Positions 42,083-54,545 of a stretch of DNA of 64,000 nucleotides are shown piece after piece. The notes under the pieces are model-generated. The model was not told the origin of the DNA, did no database searches, and saw only the letters and a program-made list of their open reading frames with translations. A program made the position numbers and the translations under genes. Source of the stretch: Purshia tridentata (taxonomy: Eukaryota; Streptophyta; Magnoliopsida; Rosales; Rosaceae); the NCBI GenBank assembly GCA_003254885.1, contig QANT01004134.1, positions 19,567 through 83,566 of the forward strand, given 5' to 3'. How positions within the stretch are numbered: position 1 is the first letter of the stretch; every line of letters starts with the position of its first letter.

Positions 42083-43559
42083 CGGTTTAAGATTTCTACG
42101 GTGAAAATCGGGAAACCTTAAACCCTACCACGAATCGAAGCTCGAAACAGAGCAGAAGATGAAAGGGAAGCCCCTTCTCCTCGCAAATGGTGAAATGACC
42201 AGAGCTGTTGCCTACGTAAGCTTTTTTCCTTGTATTACAAGGGGGAGAAAGGACGAAGAAAGGCTTCGGATTTAACCGACTCAACACGCTGGCGTTTTTG
42301 ATTGGTGGGTGATGACGTGGAGTTGGCGGGTGGTAAGCACCTGGGGGCTCGTGACCGTTTTCTGTTTCCCACGCGAATGGGGTAAGCCCTCACCCTTGAT
42401 CCCATCCGCTGGTAGAGATTGAAGCCACGTGGTGCCACGTATGCTGCCACGTATCCGACAACTATATTTTTAGCTTTTTTTTTCATTATACATACTCCAA
42501 TAGTCCTATGCTCAGCTAAAACCCAAATTTTTTCTTCCATACAATTTTTTTATTTATTTTAGAAACGAACTTTATTAGAATTAAATTGAAGTACATAAAT
42601 CCTCCAGCAAGGTTTTTGGTTAAAAAAAGCTAAGCCCCCCCGTTTGGTACTGTACTCTATCCAAAACCAGTTTTTTGTTTTTAAAACCTCAAAATCATTT
42701 TTAAGTTTAGAAAACCAATTTTTATAAATAATTCAACCTAGCCTGCCCTCCCTAGCCTCAACCAAATTGCTATCTCCCCTCGACCTAAACATCGATTTTT
42801 GGTTACTGAGAAAATCAAAATCTAATACATCATTTTCATTCTTTGCTCATTCTTTCGGATCCTCGACGTTCTGTTGGTTAACACATCATCATTTTTATCT
42901 TGCTGGAAATGTCATGGACAGAAGACAGTGGGGCAAGTAGGCAATGCCACCAAACATTCTAGGAAAATATATGATTCAAGCTTTAGTAAGGTACCATTAC
43001 CACCAGTTTCAAATTACATATATATGCTAACCGAAAATCAGAGGGGAGAAAAGGGTACACACCCAAAGGCAGTTGAGCCGGGCTTTATTCAAAAACTGTA
43101 ACTTATATGTAACTGTAACTGCAACCTTGCTTATACCAACTGGAGACCTTATACTAAATACAGTGAACATTGTTTATACACAAAAAGCAGACTGGAGTAT
43201 AATCAGTAGGCCATTTTTTACAGCAACTGTTACCCTAGTCAGTTGATATAGCAGGATATACGAGTGGTGAAGAGGCCATGTCATCATTAGGTTGGAGGTT
43301 GAACATGGTTTTCTTGCAGCAAATGACAGAAAATTAACCATCAGATGAGTCATTTAACGGTTCGTGGAAATCACATTCACTTCTCAATTTTTCGCAAAAC
43401 TGAATCTTAAACCTTTTCCAGCCAGATTATCCAAGTTTTGCTTGCAGCTGGGAAATGAGGCTCTTGCAAACATTGAAAAATGCAGCGACAAGGCATAGAA
43501 GAGAACTACATTTTCTTACAACCTATAAATGGCAGCATAAAATCTCTCTGTGTAGCTTG
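42083..43559. other. Intergenic region between DGAT3 promoter and IPGA1-like 3' end
   Basis: 1.5 kb without a clear gene. The first ~300 bp is the DGAT3 upstream region. Near 42640 a CCCCCCCGTTTGGTACTGTA phrase resembles one end of common plant MITEs, but I found no partner end. An ORF at 42874-43101 has no recognisable features. Confidence 0.5.
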
Positions 43560-46500
43560 TTAGGATGATGGTATGCCTGCCAACAGCTCTCGAGAACCTC
43601 CCAAGTTTCCTGGTACTCGTTGTCTTATTTCTTCAAAAGCACATAATGTTTCAGAGTCAAGACCTCCAGCAAACTGTAGACATGCATAACAGGGACAGAA
43701 TCAGAAAAGAACTCCACAGTATAGTCAATCTAAGCAGATTAGAAGGGTTAAAAAAGGATAGTTAGGACTTCTTAGAAGAGATCAAGAAGTTAAAAATTGC
43801 ATTCCCTGGGCGATTCATCCCATGAAGTCAGCTTCTAAAATTAAAAGATCTTTTGAAGTGTTGGTTTTTTGAAAGTTTGGCTTATCCCATAATAAGAGCT
43901 CTTTTTTGTTGTGAATAAGAAAAATTGGAACCCGAGAAAGAAGAAAATCTCTCAGTTTAGGCAACTCTGTAGTTAATCAAAGACAAGAAATCTGGTTGAC
44001 AGGGGAGCCTAAGATGGCTACATAAGGATAAAAAAATTAGGCAGACCAGCTCATAAATGTGTGGGAACCATGCCAAATTATCCAAACAACCCAAAAAATG
44101 AACAGTGAAGAGCATAGCAACCAATGAAGTCATAAACTGAGATCTTACAAAGCAAATACAGAAATTTCTGCTTTTCATGGTCATACTTGGGAAAACAACA
44201 ATTGAAAGTATGAATTGTACATATTCTGTCCAAAAGAAACAGGAGTACATACCATATCCAGTGCAACCCGATTCAATTGCCCTTACTTTCTCTCCATTAA
44301 TTCATTATGGCATCTTGTTAGGTAATTAAACAGTTCCTATCCATCAATAAATAAACATCATAGAAACTGTGGACTCAAGAATTACCTGGTGAGCCCTATA
44401 TGCAAAATGCATGCCCTGAAGCAGAAGAGATTCTTGACTTGATTCTCTATCTGAACTCCGAGAGGATTCAAGCTCTAATGTCACTCTCTTCATGTAAATT
44501 TTAGCCAGGCTCATGGATGCCTGCTTTATCTACAAAATTTTGGGAATGACTTCAATTCACCTCAACACAATGAAACATAAGCATATTCTGTAAAAGTCAC
44601 TAAATGAAGATGTGCACAAGACTTGACAATTTTTCCTGACATCAACTGACGGGAAGAGATAAAACATAGTTACTAAGAAAAGCAGAAGATATGCTAATAC
44701 AGCTCTGCAATAAGTTAAATCTAACAACAAAGTGAAGATACTTTAAAAAGGTTTGCATCGTGTTGAAATCTCTACTTCTCAATTAAACTACGTAATTTTA
44801 TAATCACCCCCCATAAATTATAGAAGCACAAGAAAGAGCATACCTTACTCACAATCCCTGAATCAAGCATCCAATCAGTTGGGATTTTGCATTCCTGATA
44901 AGACCGCGTAACGGAATTTCTCAACTTGATTAACCTTTGTATGCTTCGCTCCGACCTTACAAAAGGAGACGAGGGAGGGAAAATTTAACATTCTGACCTA
45001 GAAAGCGGTATACCTTTAAACTTTACGAAACATATAGAAGACATTTTACATAGTTCTTACTTGTCTAATAGGCCAGCCATCTTCTTTAAGGCAGCTGCAC
45101 ATGGAATGTTAGTGTCATCCTTATAACAAGAAATCTCACTTTCCAACAGTTTAAGGTCACGATATTCAATTGCAGCTTCTCGCATTGCGTCAGCTTTCCT
45201 CTCAGGCCACTTGAAATGCTTTAAGACAGCCCGTTCATCAGCCTGTAGAAGACGTGAGAAGGTTAGATTTATCCACCCACTCATGTATCTAATCACTGGG
45301 CCACTTAGAATCCTTTTGCTAAAAAAATCCAGTAACTGTGCATAGTTCCAAAGATTTCCAAACTCTAGGTGACGGCTGATTAGCATTAACCACCTAAATG
45401 GCTGAGAATAATGCAAGATAAGCTGAATTAGGGTCAGACTACAGGTCTACCATCTTACATTGATGCTCGCTACTTAGGAGGCCAACAGATTACTGATACT
45501 TTACAACATCCTCTTTGTTACATAGTTGCCTAGCAATTCTCTCCATAAAATTTATCCTATTGTTGCAATTAATTCTACAAATCTTGACACCTCCTTATGG
45601 AATAGCAAAGAAAATACGACTGTTGATTTGGTAAAATTAGAGAGAGTTGGACAGGCGTACCAAGGATGAGAGTTCTCCATCAAGCCAATCCACAAACTTT
45701 AGAACGTCTTCTATATCTGTATATGCTGCAGCCAGCACCTTCCGTATAAGGCCGTTGATGAACTCTCCTTTTGTTTGAACATCTGCTTTTATCTGGAAAT
45801 AATTGTCATTTGATAACAATTAAAACTTCAAGCTGGAGCAGAATCAGCAGAAACAAAAGAAGCAATTAGACATCAAAAGCATAAAAGCTTACAGCTAACA
45901 GATGTGCTGAACGATTTTGAATTTCTCCAACTATGCTATTATGTGCACTCATAGCTGCAGGTTTATGATGATTTCTAGATTCTGGAGAATCCCTCTTCAC
46001 CACTTGCTTCCTTAATGAGTGAAAAAATTCCACAGGTGCTGGAGCCTTCTGAGTGGTAGTTACTCTCGCTGAAGGCCGAGGTGGGGGAGGGGGTGGCAGT
46101 CGAAGTGAAGGTAGAGGCGGAGGCGGAGGCGGAGGTGGTAGCCCAGATTGGGTGGCTGCAACTCTAGGAACTGCACATGTTGGTGGTGGGGTTGGTGTTT
46201 TAATAGTACTTGTTTCATTGAGAGCCTCTTTCTTTACCACTGAGCGTTCTAGTTTGTTGGCGATGAGTTTCTGTAGGTCTTTAAATTTAGGGCTCTGGTA
46301 CCCTCCATTTGATTCCTGCTACGGCCCGAGAAAAAAAAAATCATTAAAATCACAGATAATAAGATTTTACTTTGAGACAACCATATTGAATTTTCTGCCA
46401 GAAACTCAGACAAAGTCTTAACAGAGAAATTTTCAAAATCAAATATTAAGAACATGCTGCAACCAAGAAAGGCACCACCTTTTCAAGGAAAACAATTACA

Positions 46501-47044
46501 GGCCCATGAAAGTTCATGTCTTTACCTGTTCACGAGTGGTAAAAGCTGCTGCTATCTTTGCTTCAGCAGCAGCAAGATCCTCAGTGAGCTTTTTGTTCTG
46601 TGAATGCAACTCCAAGTTCAAACCCTGAGCCTTATCCAGCTCTGCCTTCAAAGCCAAAACCTCAGCCTGCAAAGTCGTGATCAAAGTCTCGCTCACATCA
46701 AGTTTGTCCTGCAATTCCTTGTTTTTCCCATGTGTGTCATCTTCATTACTCTTGCACTTAGAATCCACAGGCCTCTGCCGCCTTGGCCTAGCACTTTGCT
46801 CAAACACCTGGCGGTTTCCAAGCCTACCCACAACTTTACCCTCTTCAAGTTCCTTACTTTTCTGAGATCCCAACACCAGCAGCTCTCCAGATTTAGGCTT
46901 GTTGAGCCCAAGAGCCCTCTGAGCCCTGGAACTGTCACTATTCCCATCTGGGGTCACCGACTTTGCCCTTGATGGTCTTGTAGTTGGCGACTCCTTTCCT
47001 TTGGAAGAAGCTCTGAGACGAGATGGGGTTGTGAGCTGAGACAT
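43560..47044 (-). CDS. IPGA1/CHUP1-like coiled-coil, proline-rich protein
   Basis: Seven exons (46526-47044, 45893-46315, 45661-45792, 45061-45242, 44844-44955, 44386-44529, 43560-43673) give 541 residues. The N-terminus is basic and Ser/Thr-rich, which in this family binds microtubules. A coiled coil spans ~100-172. A proline-rich stretch with runs of 5-8 prolines lies at ~205-245. The conserved CHUP1-type C-terminal region follows: FFHSLRK, EIQNRSAHLLAIKADVQTKG, DIEDVLKFVDWLDGELS, DERAVLKHFKWPERKADAMR, SYQECKIPTDWMLDSGI and QGMHFAYRAHQFAGGLD. CHUP1 nucleates actin on chloroplasts; IPGA1 organises cortical microtubules. The absence of the CHUP1 outer-envelope helix favours the IPGA1-like branch. 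From memory the closest Arabidopsis gene is At1g48280. Its neighbour order with DGAT3 and CHR18 is conserved. Confidence 0.9.
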
Positions 47045-49731
47045 GTTAGACTTGCTTTCACCTTTTGCTGAAGTGTGGTAGTGTCCCTTGCTTCATGCTC
47101 ATGGCCTAAAGATGTTGTCTTTACAATGGACCTGCAACCCCAACAACAACAATAATGTAACAGAGATTTAATTAAGGAGCTTCTGTTAGATTCTGTCCAA
47201 TGTTGGTGGTTTGGTACATGAAAGCCGCAAAAGGGTACTTATGGCCGGGGTCGGCAGTTGACTTAACCACTCGTATCAACAGTCTTCAATGTCCCCAAGA
47301 ACCCACAACAGACATGCCTAGCTCCTTGACCATGCCAACTACCAAATGAGGCAAAATAACCACTTATCTTTGCCATTCCATTGTGCTTGTGCTTCTCAGT
47401 TTCTGTACACATACTGAGTTTTCAATAAGAATAGTGCTGTATAAATATTTCTTGGGCACTTTATGGTGCACATCAATGCATCACAGCCGTCCTTTTAGAT
47501 GAGCACATAGATGATCCATCTTTATGATGAATTAAAACCATCAATTCCAGAATTTCCTATTCTGAATTTTAAATTTTGATTTGAAGAAACGTCCCTTGGG
47601 GATGTTAATATTAATAATAATGAACCCTTTAAATTTTTTTTCATAGAAACCAATGATCAAATATTTGAAAGTGCCCCATTCACAAATTTTATGCGTTTTT
47701 CTGTGTCATTTTTCCTGCATATAAATACTGAAAACGAGTGGTTTTTATTTATTAATTCTGGGTTGCCAAACGTGCGTTTTTTCTCTCCTGCTTATAAATG
47801 ATGATGTGAACATCACAGCAAATACGATTAAAATATTTATAACTCCCACGTAAATAAGAAGTTGTACAGCAGCTACAAAATAAGAATTTTAATAGAATAT
47901 AGAATAGAATAAGGATATACAAACAAGAACTAGTCTCAATCAAAAGGCAGAATAAATGGGGTTGGTAAATAATCATCATGCTCAGGTTGTCGAACCAGTA
48001 ATAATTACAGATGGGTCCGTGACACGTACGACAAGCACACAGTTATATTCTCATGAGTACTTCTGAGAATGATTGGAAATTGACGACCACTGCAGCAATG
48101 GCACCCTTTCTTGAATCAAATAGTGCAATCCAACGGTGATTTCTTAATGCGTAAATCCCAATCATAATTCACCCATAAATTGAGGATTTTGATACATTCA
48201 AGTTGTCTTCTAAGCTCAACCTGCTCCCTCTCAAAATGGTTGGTTGCAAGTCACAATAATGGCCCATTAAGTCGATATAAATCTAATCACAGACAAATTT
48301 CATTGCTTAATTAAATAGGGGTTGGTGCATGTTTGCCAATTGCCATCCTTATGAAACAATATGAATGCCATAGGCTAGCTTATGCAATCCCAAAAGCTAG
48401 TATATATGTATAGTTCCAACCGGTTAATCGCACCATAGGCTGATGAGAAATGCAAGATGAACCTATGGATTAGAGAAAATAGAGTGCATAAAAAGACACA
48501 AGAAAGCAAAAGTTGTGGAGGGAGTTAAGTTAAAGTAATGAGCACCATACCTTACTTAACCCTCAAATCAAATGAAAATCAAAGCAGTTCACTTTGTGCT
48601 TGCTTTCCATCATAGAAATCAAACCATATACGTGCCTTGCATCCGATGAAATTTAGCTCTGCTCTGCTGGGTGCTGGCTGGCCTGTGAGTACTGAATCAC
48701 TGAAATTGATGCATGCATATTGCATTTGATCATATAACAAGGTGTGGTTTCTAGTTCCAACGTAACGTGACCCCATGTGAAACAGGGACATCTCATATGG
48801 GAAATAAAGGATAAAAGAGTAAAAGAAATGGAAATGGAAATGGAAATCAAAATGAAGTTTGAAAAGGGGCTCAAAATTTAGTTAATAGTGATACATCAAT
48901 CAGGCATGCCCATTTGAATTTTGAAACATTCAAAATTTCAAATACAAACAAGCTGAGCTAGCACTGAATTGAATGTAGGTATAGGGCACCCGTGAAACTT
49001 GTTAACCTGAGGTGAAGTATGTAGACTGTATAGTTGCAAGTTGCAACAGTGCATGTGACAGAGAGTAATTGTGTTTTGTGAACAGTCTGGCTACTGCATG
49101 CGCTGGATATGAAGGCTCACCGCACATGCAATCCATTGCTAACAAAACCTAACCAATGTTATTTTCTTAATTAGCTTATGTATTTGTCTCATATCGACCC
49201 AATTCAGGCCCACCTTAACATGGCCAATAAATTAGAAATATAGTACATAGATCAAAGTTTGATTCTCTCCAATATAACCAAAAAACAAAAAAAGGGCACA
49301 ACAACGCAATTTGTCTTAAAAGTAATAAAAAAGAGGGAATTCAATAGGCAAGTCTTGGCTAGTGACAATACAGAGACATACTAGTTATGTAAAACGCATA
49401 TGAGCAGTACCTGAAAGGCATGCAATGAGCCCAAACTGCTATATATCATCATATATTCTTCAGAAAATTGAAACAGGCGCCATGCAAGTATATACGTAAC
49501 TCTTAATTTGGTTATATTGCTGTGGGAGTGGGTGTACTAGAAATGATCAACTGATTGAAAAAAATGTGGAAATTAAATCTGGATGGGAATGAGATCGAAG
49601 TGCATGCAGGAAATATTGATCACTTTCAAGGAATATATATTGCTTGTAAATTATATAAAAGTATGTATATAATATAGGAGGAGTAGGAGTAGGAGTTTGA
49701 TTGATATATGGGTCATATCAGATGCAACTTC
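47045..49731. other. 2.7-kb intergenic region upstream of the IPGA1-like gene
   Basis: Contains the promoter and probably a leader intron of the IPGA1-like gene (splice-like sites near 47130). A GAAATG hexamer repeat lies at 48824-48850 and a GGAGTA repeat at 49677-49696. No convincing gene is present; ORFs near 48579-48874 are short and unlike known proteins. Confidence 0.5.
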
Positions 49732-49924
49732 TGTCAAAACTAAGAAGAAGAGATGGTGGGAATTTTCTGTATTTTCTCATATATTCACATGAAGGCACAC
49801 TTGTATATTTATATTACATAGGATAAACCCTAGTTCTATTCCAAGTAGGAAACCTAATTAGGAAAGCCTTAACTTGGAAAGACAATTAACAAATCCTAGT
49901 CTAAAACAACAACTCACGCCAACA
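49732..49924 (-). repeat. 3' LTR of the Copia element
   Basis: 193 bp, TG...CA ends, about 92% identical to the LTR at 54353-54545. Confidence 0.95.
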
Positions 49925-49933
49925 CTCCCCCTC
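49925..49933 (-). other. Polypurine tract of the Copia element
   Basis: GAGGGGGAG on the minus strand directly abuts the 3' LTR, the expected position for plus-strand priming. Confidence 0.85.
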
Positions 49934-50008
49934 AAGTTGGGTCATAGATGTCTTCAATACCTAACTTGTTGAGAGAGTTGTGGAAAGCTCTACTTGAGAC
50001 TGCTTTAG

Positions 50009-51566
50009 TTAATATGTCTGTGGTTGATCTTCTAATTTCACAAACTGAAACTGAATTATTTTAGCCTCAAGTTTCTCCTTGATGAAGTGCCAATCCACCT
50101 CCACATGCTTCGTACGATCATGTTGCACAGGGTTGTGCGCAATAGCTATTGCAGCCTTGTTATCACAATATAACTTCATTTCCATAGCAGATGGGTAACC
50201 GAGCTCTGTCAGCAATTTCTGTAACCACAGAAGCTCACAGAGTCCCTTGTTCATTCCTCTAAACTCGGCTTCTGCACTTGAAAAAGCAACCACCTTTTGC
50301 TTCTTGTTTCTCCAAGTAACCAAGTTACCTCCTACAAAGGTAAAGTAACCTGATGTAGACCTTTTGTCAATGCTCCCTCCTGCCCAGTCAGCATCCGTAT
50401 ATCCCTCAACATTTAAATGACCATTCTTTGAAAACATGAGACATTTTCCTGGGGCTGATTTCAAATATTGTAGAATCCAGGTTATCGCATACATGTGATC
50501 CTTACTAGGACCGTGCATAAATTGACTTACAACACTCATGGCATAAGCAATATCTGGCCGAGTATGTGATAGATAGATTAGTCTACCCACCAATCTTTGA
50601 TACCTTTCCTTGTTGGCAGGTACTTGATCAGGGTATTCTCCCAAATGATGGTTCTGAACCATTGGAGCGGCAGCTGGTTTGCAATCAAGCATTCCAGTTT
50701 CAACTAACAAATCTAACACATATTTCCTTTGAGATAGAAAAATACCTCGCTTTGAGCACGCAACCTCAATTCCCAAGAAATACTTAAGTCCACCAAGATC
50801 TTTCATTTCAAACTCAGTTGCCAAATATTGTTGAAGTCTTGCACTCTCCTCCAAGTCGTTTCCAGTGACTATCATATCATCAACATAGATTATCAAAGCT
50901 ATCACTCTTCCCTTATGACACCTCAAGAATAGGGTATAATCCGAGTTGCTCTGTTTATAACCATAATTCCTCATAGCCATACTAAAACCGTCTGAACCAA
51001 GCACGAGGTGACTGATTTAACCCATACAAGGCCTTGTTTAATTTACATACCATACTAGTCTGAGATGAGATGGTATACCCGGGTGGAACATCCATGTATA
51101 CTTCTTCTTTAAGGTCATCATGAAGGAAAGCATTCTTTACGTCATATTGGTGTAAAGGCCAATCTAAATTTGCTGCAAGAGACAATAGCACTCTAATAGT
51201 GTTAAGCTTTGCCACTGGAGCAAATGTCTTTTGGTAGTCTATACCATATGTCTGTGTGTATCCCTTTGCCACAAGCCTTGCTTTATACCTCTCAATTGAT
51301 CCATCAGCTTTGTTTTTTATGGTAAACACCCATCTACACCCAATTGTCTTCTTTCCTTTTGGTAGTGGAATGAGAGCCCATGTTTGATTTTTTTGTAATG
51401 CCTCCATCTCTTCTTCTATTGCTCTAGTCCACTTTGGATATGTCAAGGCTTCTTGTACCCTGCTAGAAATATTGACAGCTAACACCTGGTGCATGAATGG
51501 TTTAAGCGGTTCAGATAAGTTTTGTGAAGATACATGATTGGCAATTGGATACTTTGATTTCTTCAC
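50009..51566 (-). pseudogene. Copia reverse transcriptase and RNase H remains (frameshifted)
   Basis: Two overlapping minus-strand frames carry the domain. 50982-51566 has the N-terminal part with [12 protein letters not shown] and [11 protein letters not shown]. 50009-51004 has the YVDDM catalytic motif, FLGIEV, and the RNase H part with GYTDADWAG, FSSAEAEFR and HVEVDWHFI. The reading frame changes near 50982-51004, and the frame ends shortly before the polypurine tract. I do not join the pieces. Confidence 0.92.
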
Positions 51567-51578
51567 TTCATATGAAGA

Positions 51579-52244
51579 TTACCGATTCGGTGGTTTTCCA
51601 CGATTGTGCCTATCAGGTAATTGATATCCAGTAGATTTATTCAACAAATTTTCAGGAGTAATAGGGAAAAAACACCTTACCTCAGGAGTATTCTCATGAG
51701 ATTGATCATTTGGTACTAGTGAAGAAGAGGGGGGAAAGTCTTCTACTGTGAAATCGGATGCTTCAACAAATTCTGCCAGATCACCACTAGAGTACCGGTC
51801 ATGTCCCTGAGAGGACCGGTCTTCTGCCAATTGCTCTGGAAACTGCTCTCTGGATGACCGGTCCTCTGGTACTGATTCTGGGGACAGCTTTCTGGAGGAC
51901 CGGTTATGTCCCTGAGAGGACCGGTCCTTTGGTACTTGTGCGTTGAACTCGATTCTGGAGGACCGGTCCTCTAGGATTTTTTTTCCAATTTGTGGTGCTG
52001 TGAGCTCCACAACACCTCCAACTTCTAACCAATTCGGTTCTTCATTCCATTTCTCCCCCTGAAGAGAAGAATTGGATACGGGATTCACGAAGAACGATCT
52101 CGACTCCAAAAAAGTAACATCTAAAGTCACATACAACCGAAATATGCCTATTCTTGTGCTCAGCAACACCATTCTATTGAGGCGTCTGAGGACAAGTTGT
52201 CTCATGAAGAATGCCGTGAGTCTGAAAATAATGCTGAAACTCAT
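51579..52244 (-). pseudogene. Copia inter-domain region with DRSS repeats
   Basis: This frame links integrase and reverse transcriptase. It contains five or six repeats around DRSSQGH or EDRSSR, encoded by DNA rich in the ACCGGT palindrome (about 51797-51970). The last residues resemble the end of the integrase region. Confidence 0.7.
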
Positions 52245-52305
52245 GATTCACAAACTCACCACCATTATCAGAATGAAGAAATTTAATTTGAGCAGAAAAT
52301 TGGGT

Positions 52306-52939
52306 CTAAATCATCTTAGAGAAAATCTGAAAAATACTAAACACATCGCTCTTATTTTTCATCAAATATAGCCAAGTCATGCAAGAACAATCATCCACAA
52401 AAGTCACAAACCACCGGATTCTAGAAGAAGTGGAAATCGGAGATGGACGCCAAACATCTGAATGAATTAAAGCAAACGGAATAGTACTTTTATTCAAACT
52501 AGAAGGATAAGACACACGATGACTTTTGGCTAAAATACAAGTGTCACACTTAAAATCTGAATCATGAAAATCCAAAAACAAATCTGGTAGTAAATGTTTC
52601 AAATAGCTAAAAGACGGATGTCCTAAACGACGATGCCATAGCCAAATTTGTCTTCTCTTAAGTTCTGATGGATGTTGAACACTGTTAGCTCTGCCGGCAC
52701 TGAAGTCATCCACATAGTATAGCGCCCCCCCTTTTAGTACCACGACCAATGATCTCCTTGGTGAGAATATCTTGAAGAAAACAAAAACTTGGATACATTA
52801 GAACACAACAGTTTAATTGGTGAGTGGCCTGACTTACTGACATTAGTTTACTTGAAAGAGATGGAACAAGTAACGTATGAGATAACGAAAGTGAGGGTGT
52901 AAGTTCAACAGTGCCTGCCCCCGTAACAGGGTAAGTCAC
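52306..52939 (-). pseudogene. Copia GAG-pre-integrase and integrase remains
   Basis: The frame at 52306-52749 has the zinc-binding pre-integrase pattern (WHRRLGHPSF then CDTCILAKSHR) and the start of the integrase core (IHSDVW, VTFVDDCS). The partner frame at 52706-52939 has protease-linker sequence. The core is cut by stops before its last acidic residue. Confidence 0.88.
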
Positions 52940-53151
52940 ATCATTGGCGTTAGCGATACTTGTCCGTTTAGGCTATGTGGAACAAGTAAAGTCATGAGGA
53001 TCGAATGCCATGTGATCAGTGGCATCTGAGTCAATTATCCATCCATTGTAGTCACGCTTGTCAAAACTAAGAAAAACATAACCATCACTGTTACCTAATC
53101 ACTGTGAGATGTAGCAGCATTATCCCCAATTGGAGGTCTCGAGGAGGCTAC

Positions 53152-54066
53152 CTAAGGTACCAAAGACAATTGTGGCTCTATGGTCACTAAAGCAGCCCGA
53201 CTAGTGCCTTCGCTGGCATGCTTACGTTTCTTTTTAGCCTTGAGTTCTTCCCACCATTCTGGGTAGCCATGTAGTTTAAAGCAAACATCCCAAGAATGCC
53301 GTGGGTTGCCACAATGAGTGCAACCTCCCCCCTCAATCGGAGTTTTAGATTGAGAACCTGTGTATTTCCCTGCAGGACTAGGTTGAGGACTCGCCCTAGC
53401 AGGGTTTGGAATTGAGGGCTGCAATTGAAGTGGCACGACTAGACCTGGTCGACTAGATGGAGGAGTTTGTCCCGGTCGGGTCCCACCTTTGGCCACCATA
53501 ACAGCACCATTGTGAGGTTGAGAACCCATCATTACAGCTTGCCGCATATCTTCTCGACGGACATACGCATAAGCCTGTTCAATAGTAGGAAAAGGCTTCA
53601 TCTGGAGCACATCACTTGGGGCATTATCAAGCCGATCATCTAACCCATCAAGAAACGTATAAACCCGATCCTCTTGAATAATTCCATTGTACATCAAAAT
53701 GTCAAATTCACACTCCATTGGATTAGGACGACGAAAGTCAATTTCCCTCCATAAGCCTTGCAAATCATTGTAATAAGTTTCAATGGATCCGTTGGCCTGT
53801 TTCATGCGAATCACTTGCCTCTTGAGATCATACACCTATGAAGTATCAGTTCCATCAAAGTATGTTGTCGCAATTGCATCCCATACCGCTTTGGCTGTAG
53901 GAAAGTGAATAAAATTACTAATCAAAGATGCTTCCATAGAATTGATTAGCCAACCTTTAACAATAGAGTTTTCCGTCCTCCATTTTTTGTAGGTCGGGTC
54001 TGCTCGAAGTGGTGGCGGAAGATCTCCATTGATATATCCCAACTTGTCTTTTCCTGAGATATACAT
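53152..54066 (-). pseudogene. Copia gag remains, interrupted by a TAG stop
   Basis: The upstream frame (53836-54066) starts YISGKDKLGYINGDLPPP and stops at a TAG at 53836-53838. The same frame continues as 53152-53835 and ends with a CCHC zinc knuckle of the form C-x2-C-x4-H-x4-C (CTHCGNPRHSWDVC). The stop is one in-frame codon. Confidence 0.88.
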
Positions 54067-54340
54067 CTCAACAACTTGGGACCATAAAGGATAATTGGTG
54101 CCATCTAACTTGACACCAATCTGTGCAGCGGAAGAGTCATAGGTTATAATTGGATTCAGGGTCGGGGTCTGGGTCTGATTCTAAGAGAAAAACTAGGTCA
54201 TTCTAGAGGCTAATTCCTCTATGATTGTGTCAGATCTGGAGGCAGTGGAGTCGCCTGTCGGTGGAGTGGAAGAGCCGTCCATGGTGCCGGCGGTGGAAGA
54301 GTAGGATTGGGTCAAGCAAAACAGAAATCCTTGGATCGCT

Positions 54341-54352
54341 GCTCTGATACCA
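54341..54352 (-). other. Primer-binding site of the Copia element
   Basis: TGGTATCAGAGC on the minus strand directly follows the 5' LTR. It is complementary to the 3' end of initiator tRNA-Met. Confidence 0.92.
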
Positions 54353-54545
54353 TGTCAAAACTAAGAAGAAGAGATGGTGGGAATTTTCTGTATTCTTTCA
54401 TATATTCACATAGAGGCACATTTGTATATTTATATTATATAGGGTAAACCCTAGTTCTATTCCAAGTAGGAAACCTAAAAATGAAAGCTTTAACTTGGAA
54501 AGATAATTAACAAATTCTAGTCTGAACCAACAACTCATGCCAACA
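54353..54545 (-). repeat. 5' LTR of the Copia element
   Basis: 193 bp, TG...CA ends, upstream of the primer-binding site on the minus strand. Confidence 0.95.

Larger units (their letters stand above)
49732..54545 (-). mobile_element. Degenerate Ty1/Copia LTR retrotransposon, 4.8 kb
   Basis: Two 193-bp LTRs (49732-49924 and 54353-54545) begin TG and end CA and enclose minus-strand remains of a Copia polyprotein in the order gag, protease region, integrase, reverse transcriptase, RNase H. Next to the upstream LTR is a primer-binding site matching initiator tRNA-Met, and beside the other is a polypurine tract. The LTRs differ at about 16 of 193 positions by my count, so the insertion is old. 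I see no 5-bp target duplication (ACTTC on one side, TTTAG on the other). Stop codons and frame changes break the coding region in several places, so the element cannot be autonomous. Confidence 0.95.

Noticed and set aside
49732-54545. Intact, active retrotransposon
   Set aside because: The gag stop, the frame change in reverse transcriptase and about 8% LTR divergence show that it is defective.
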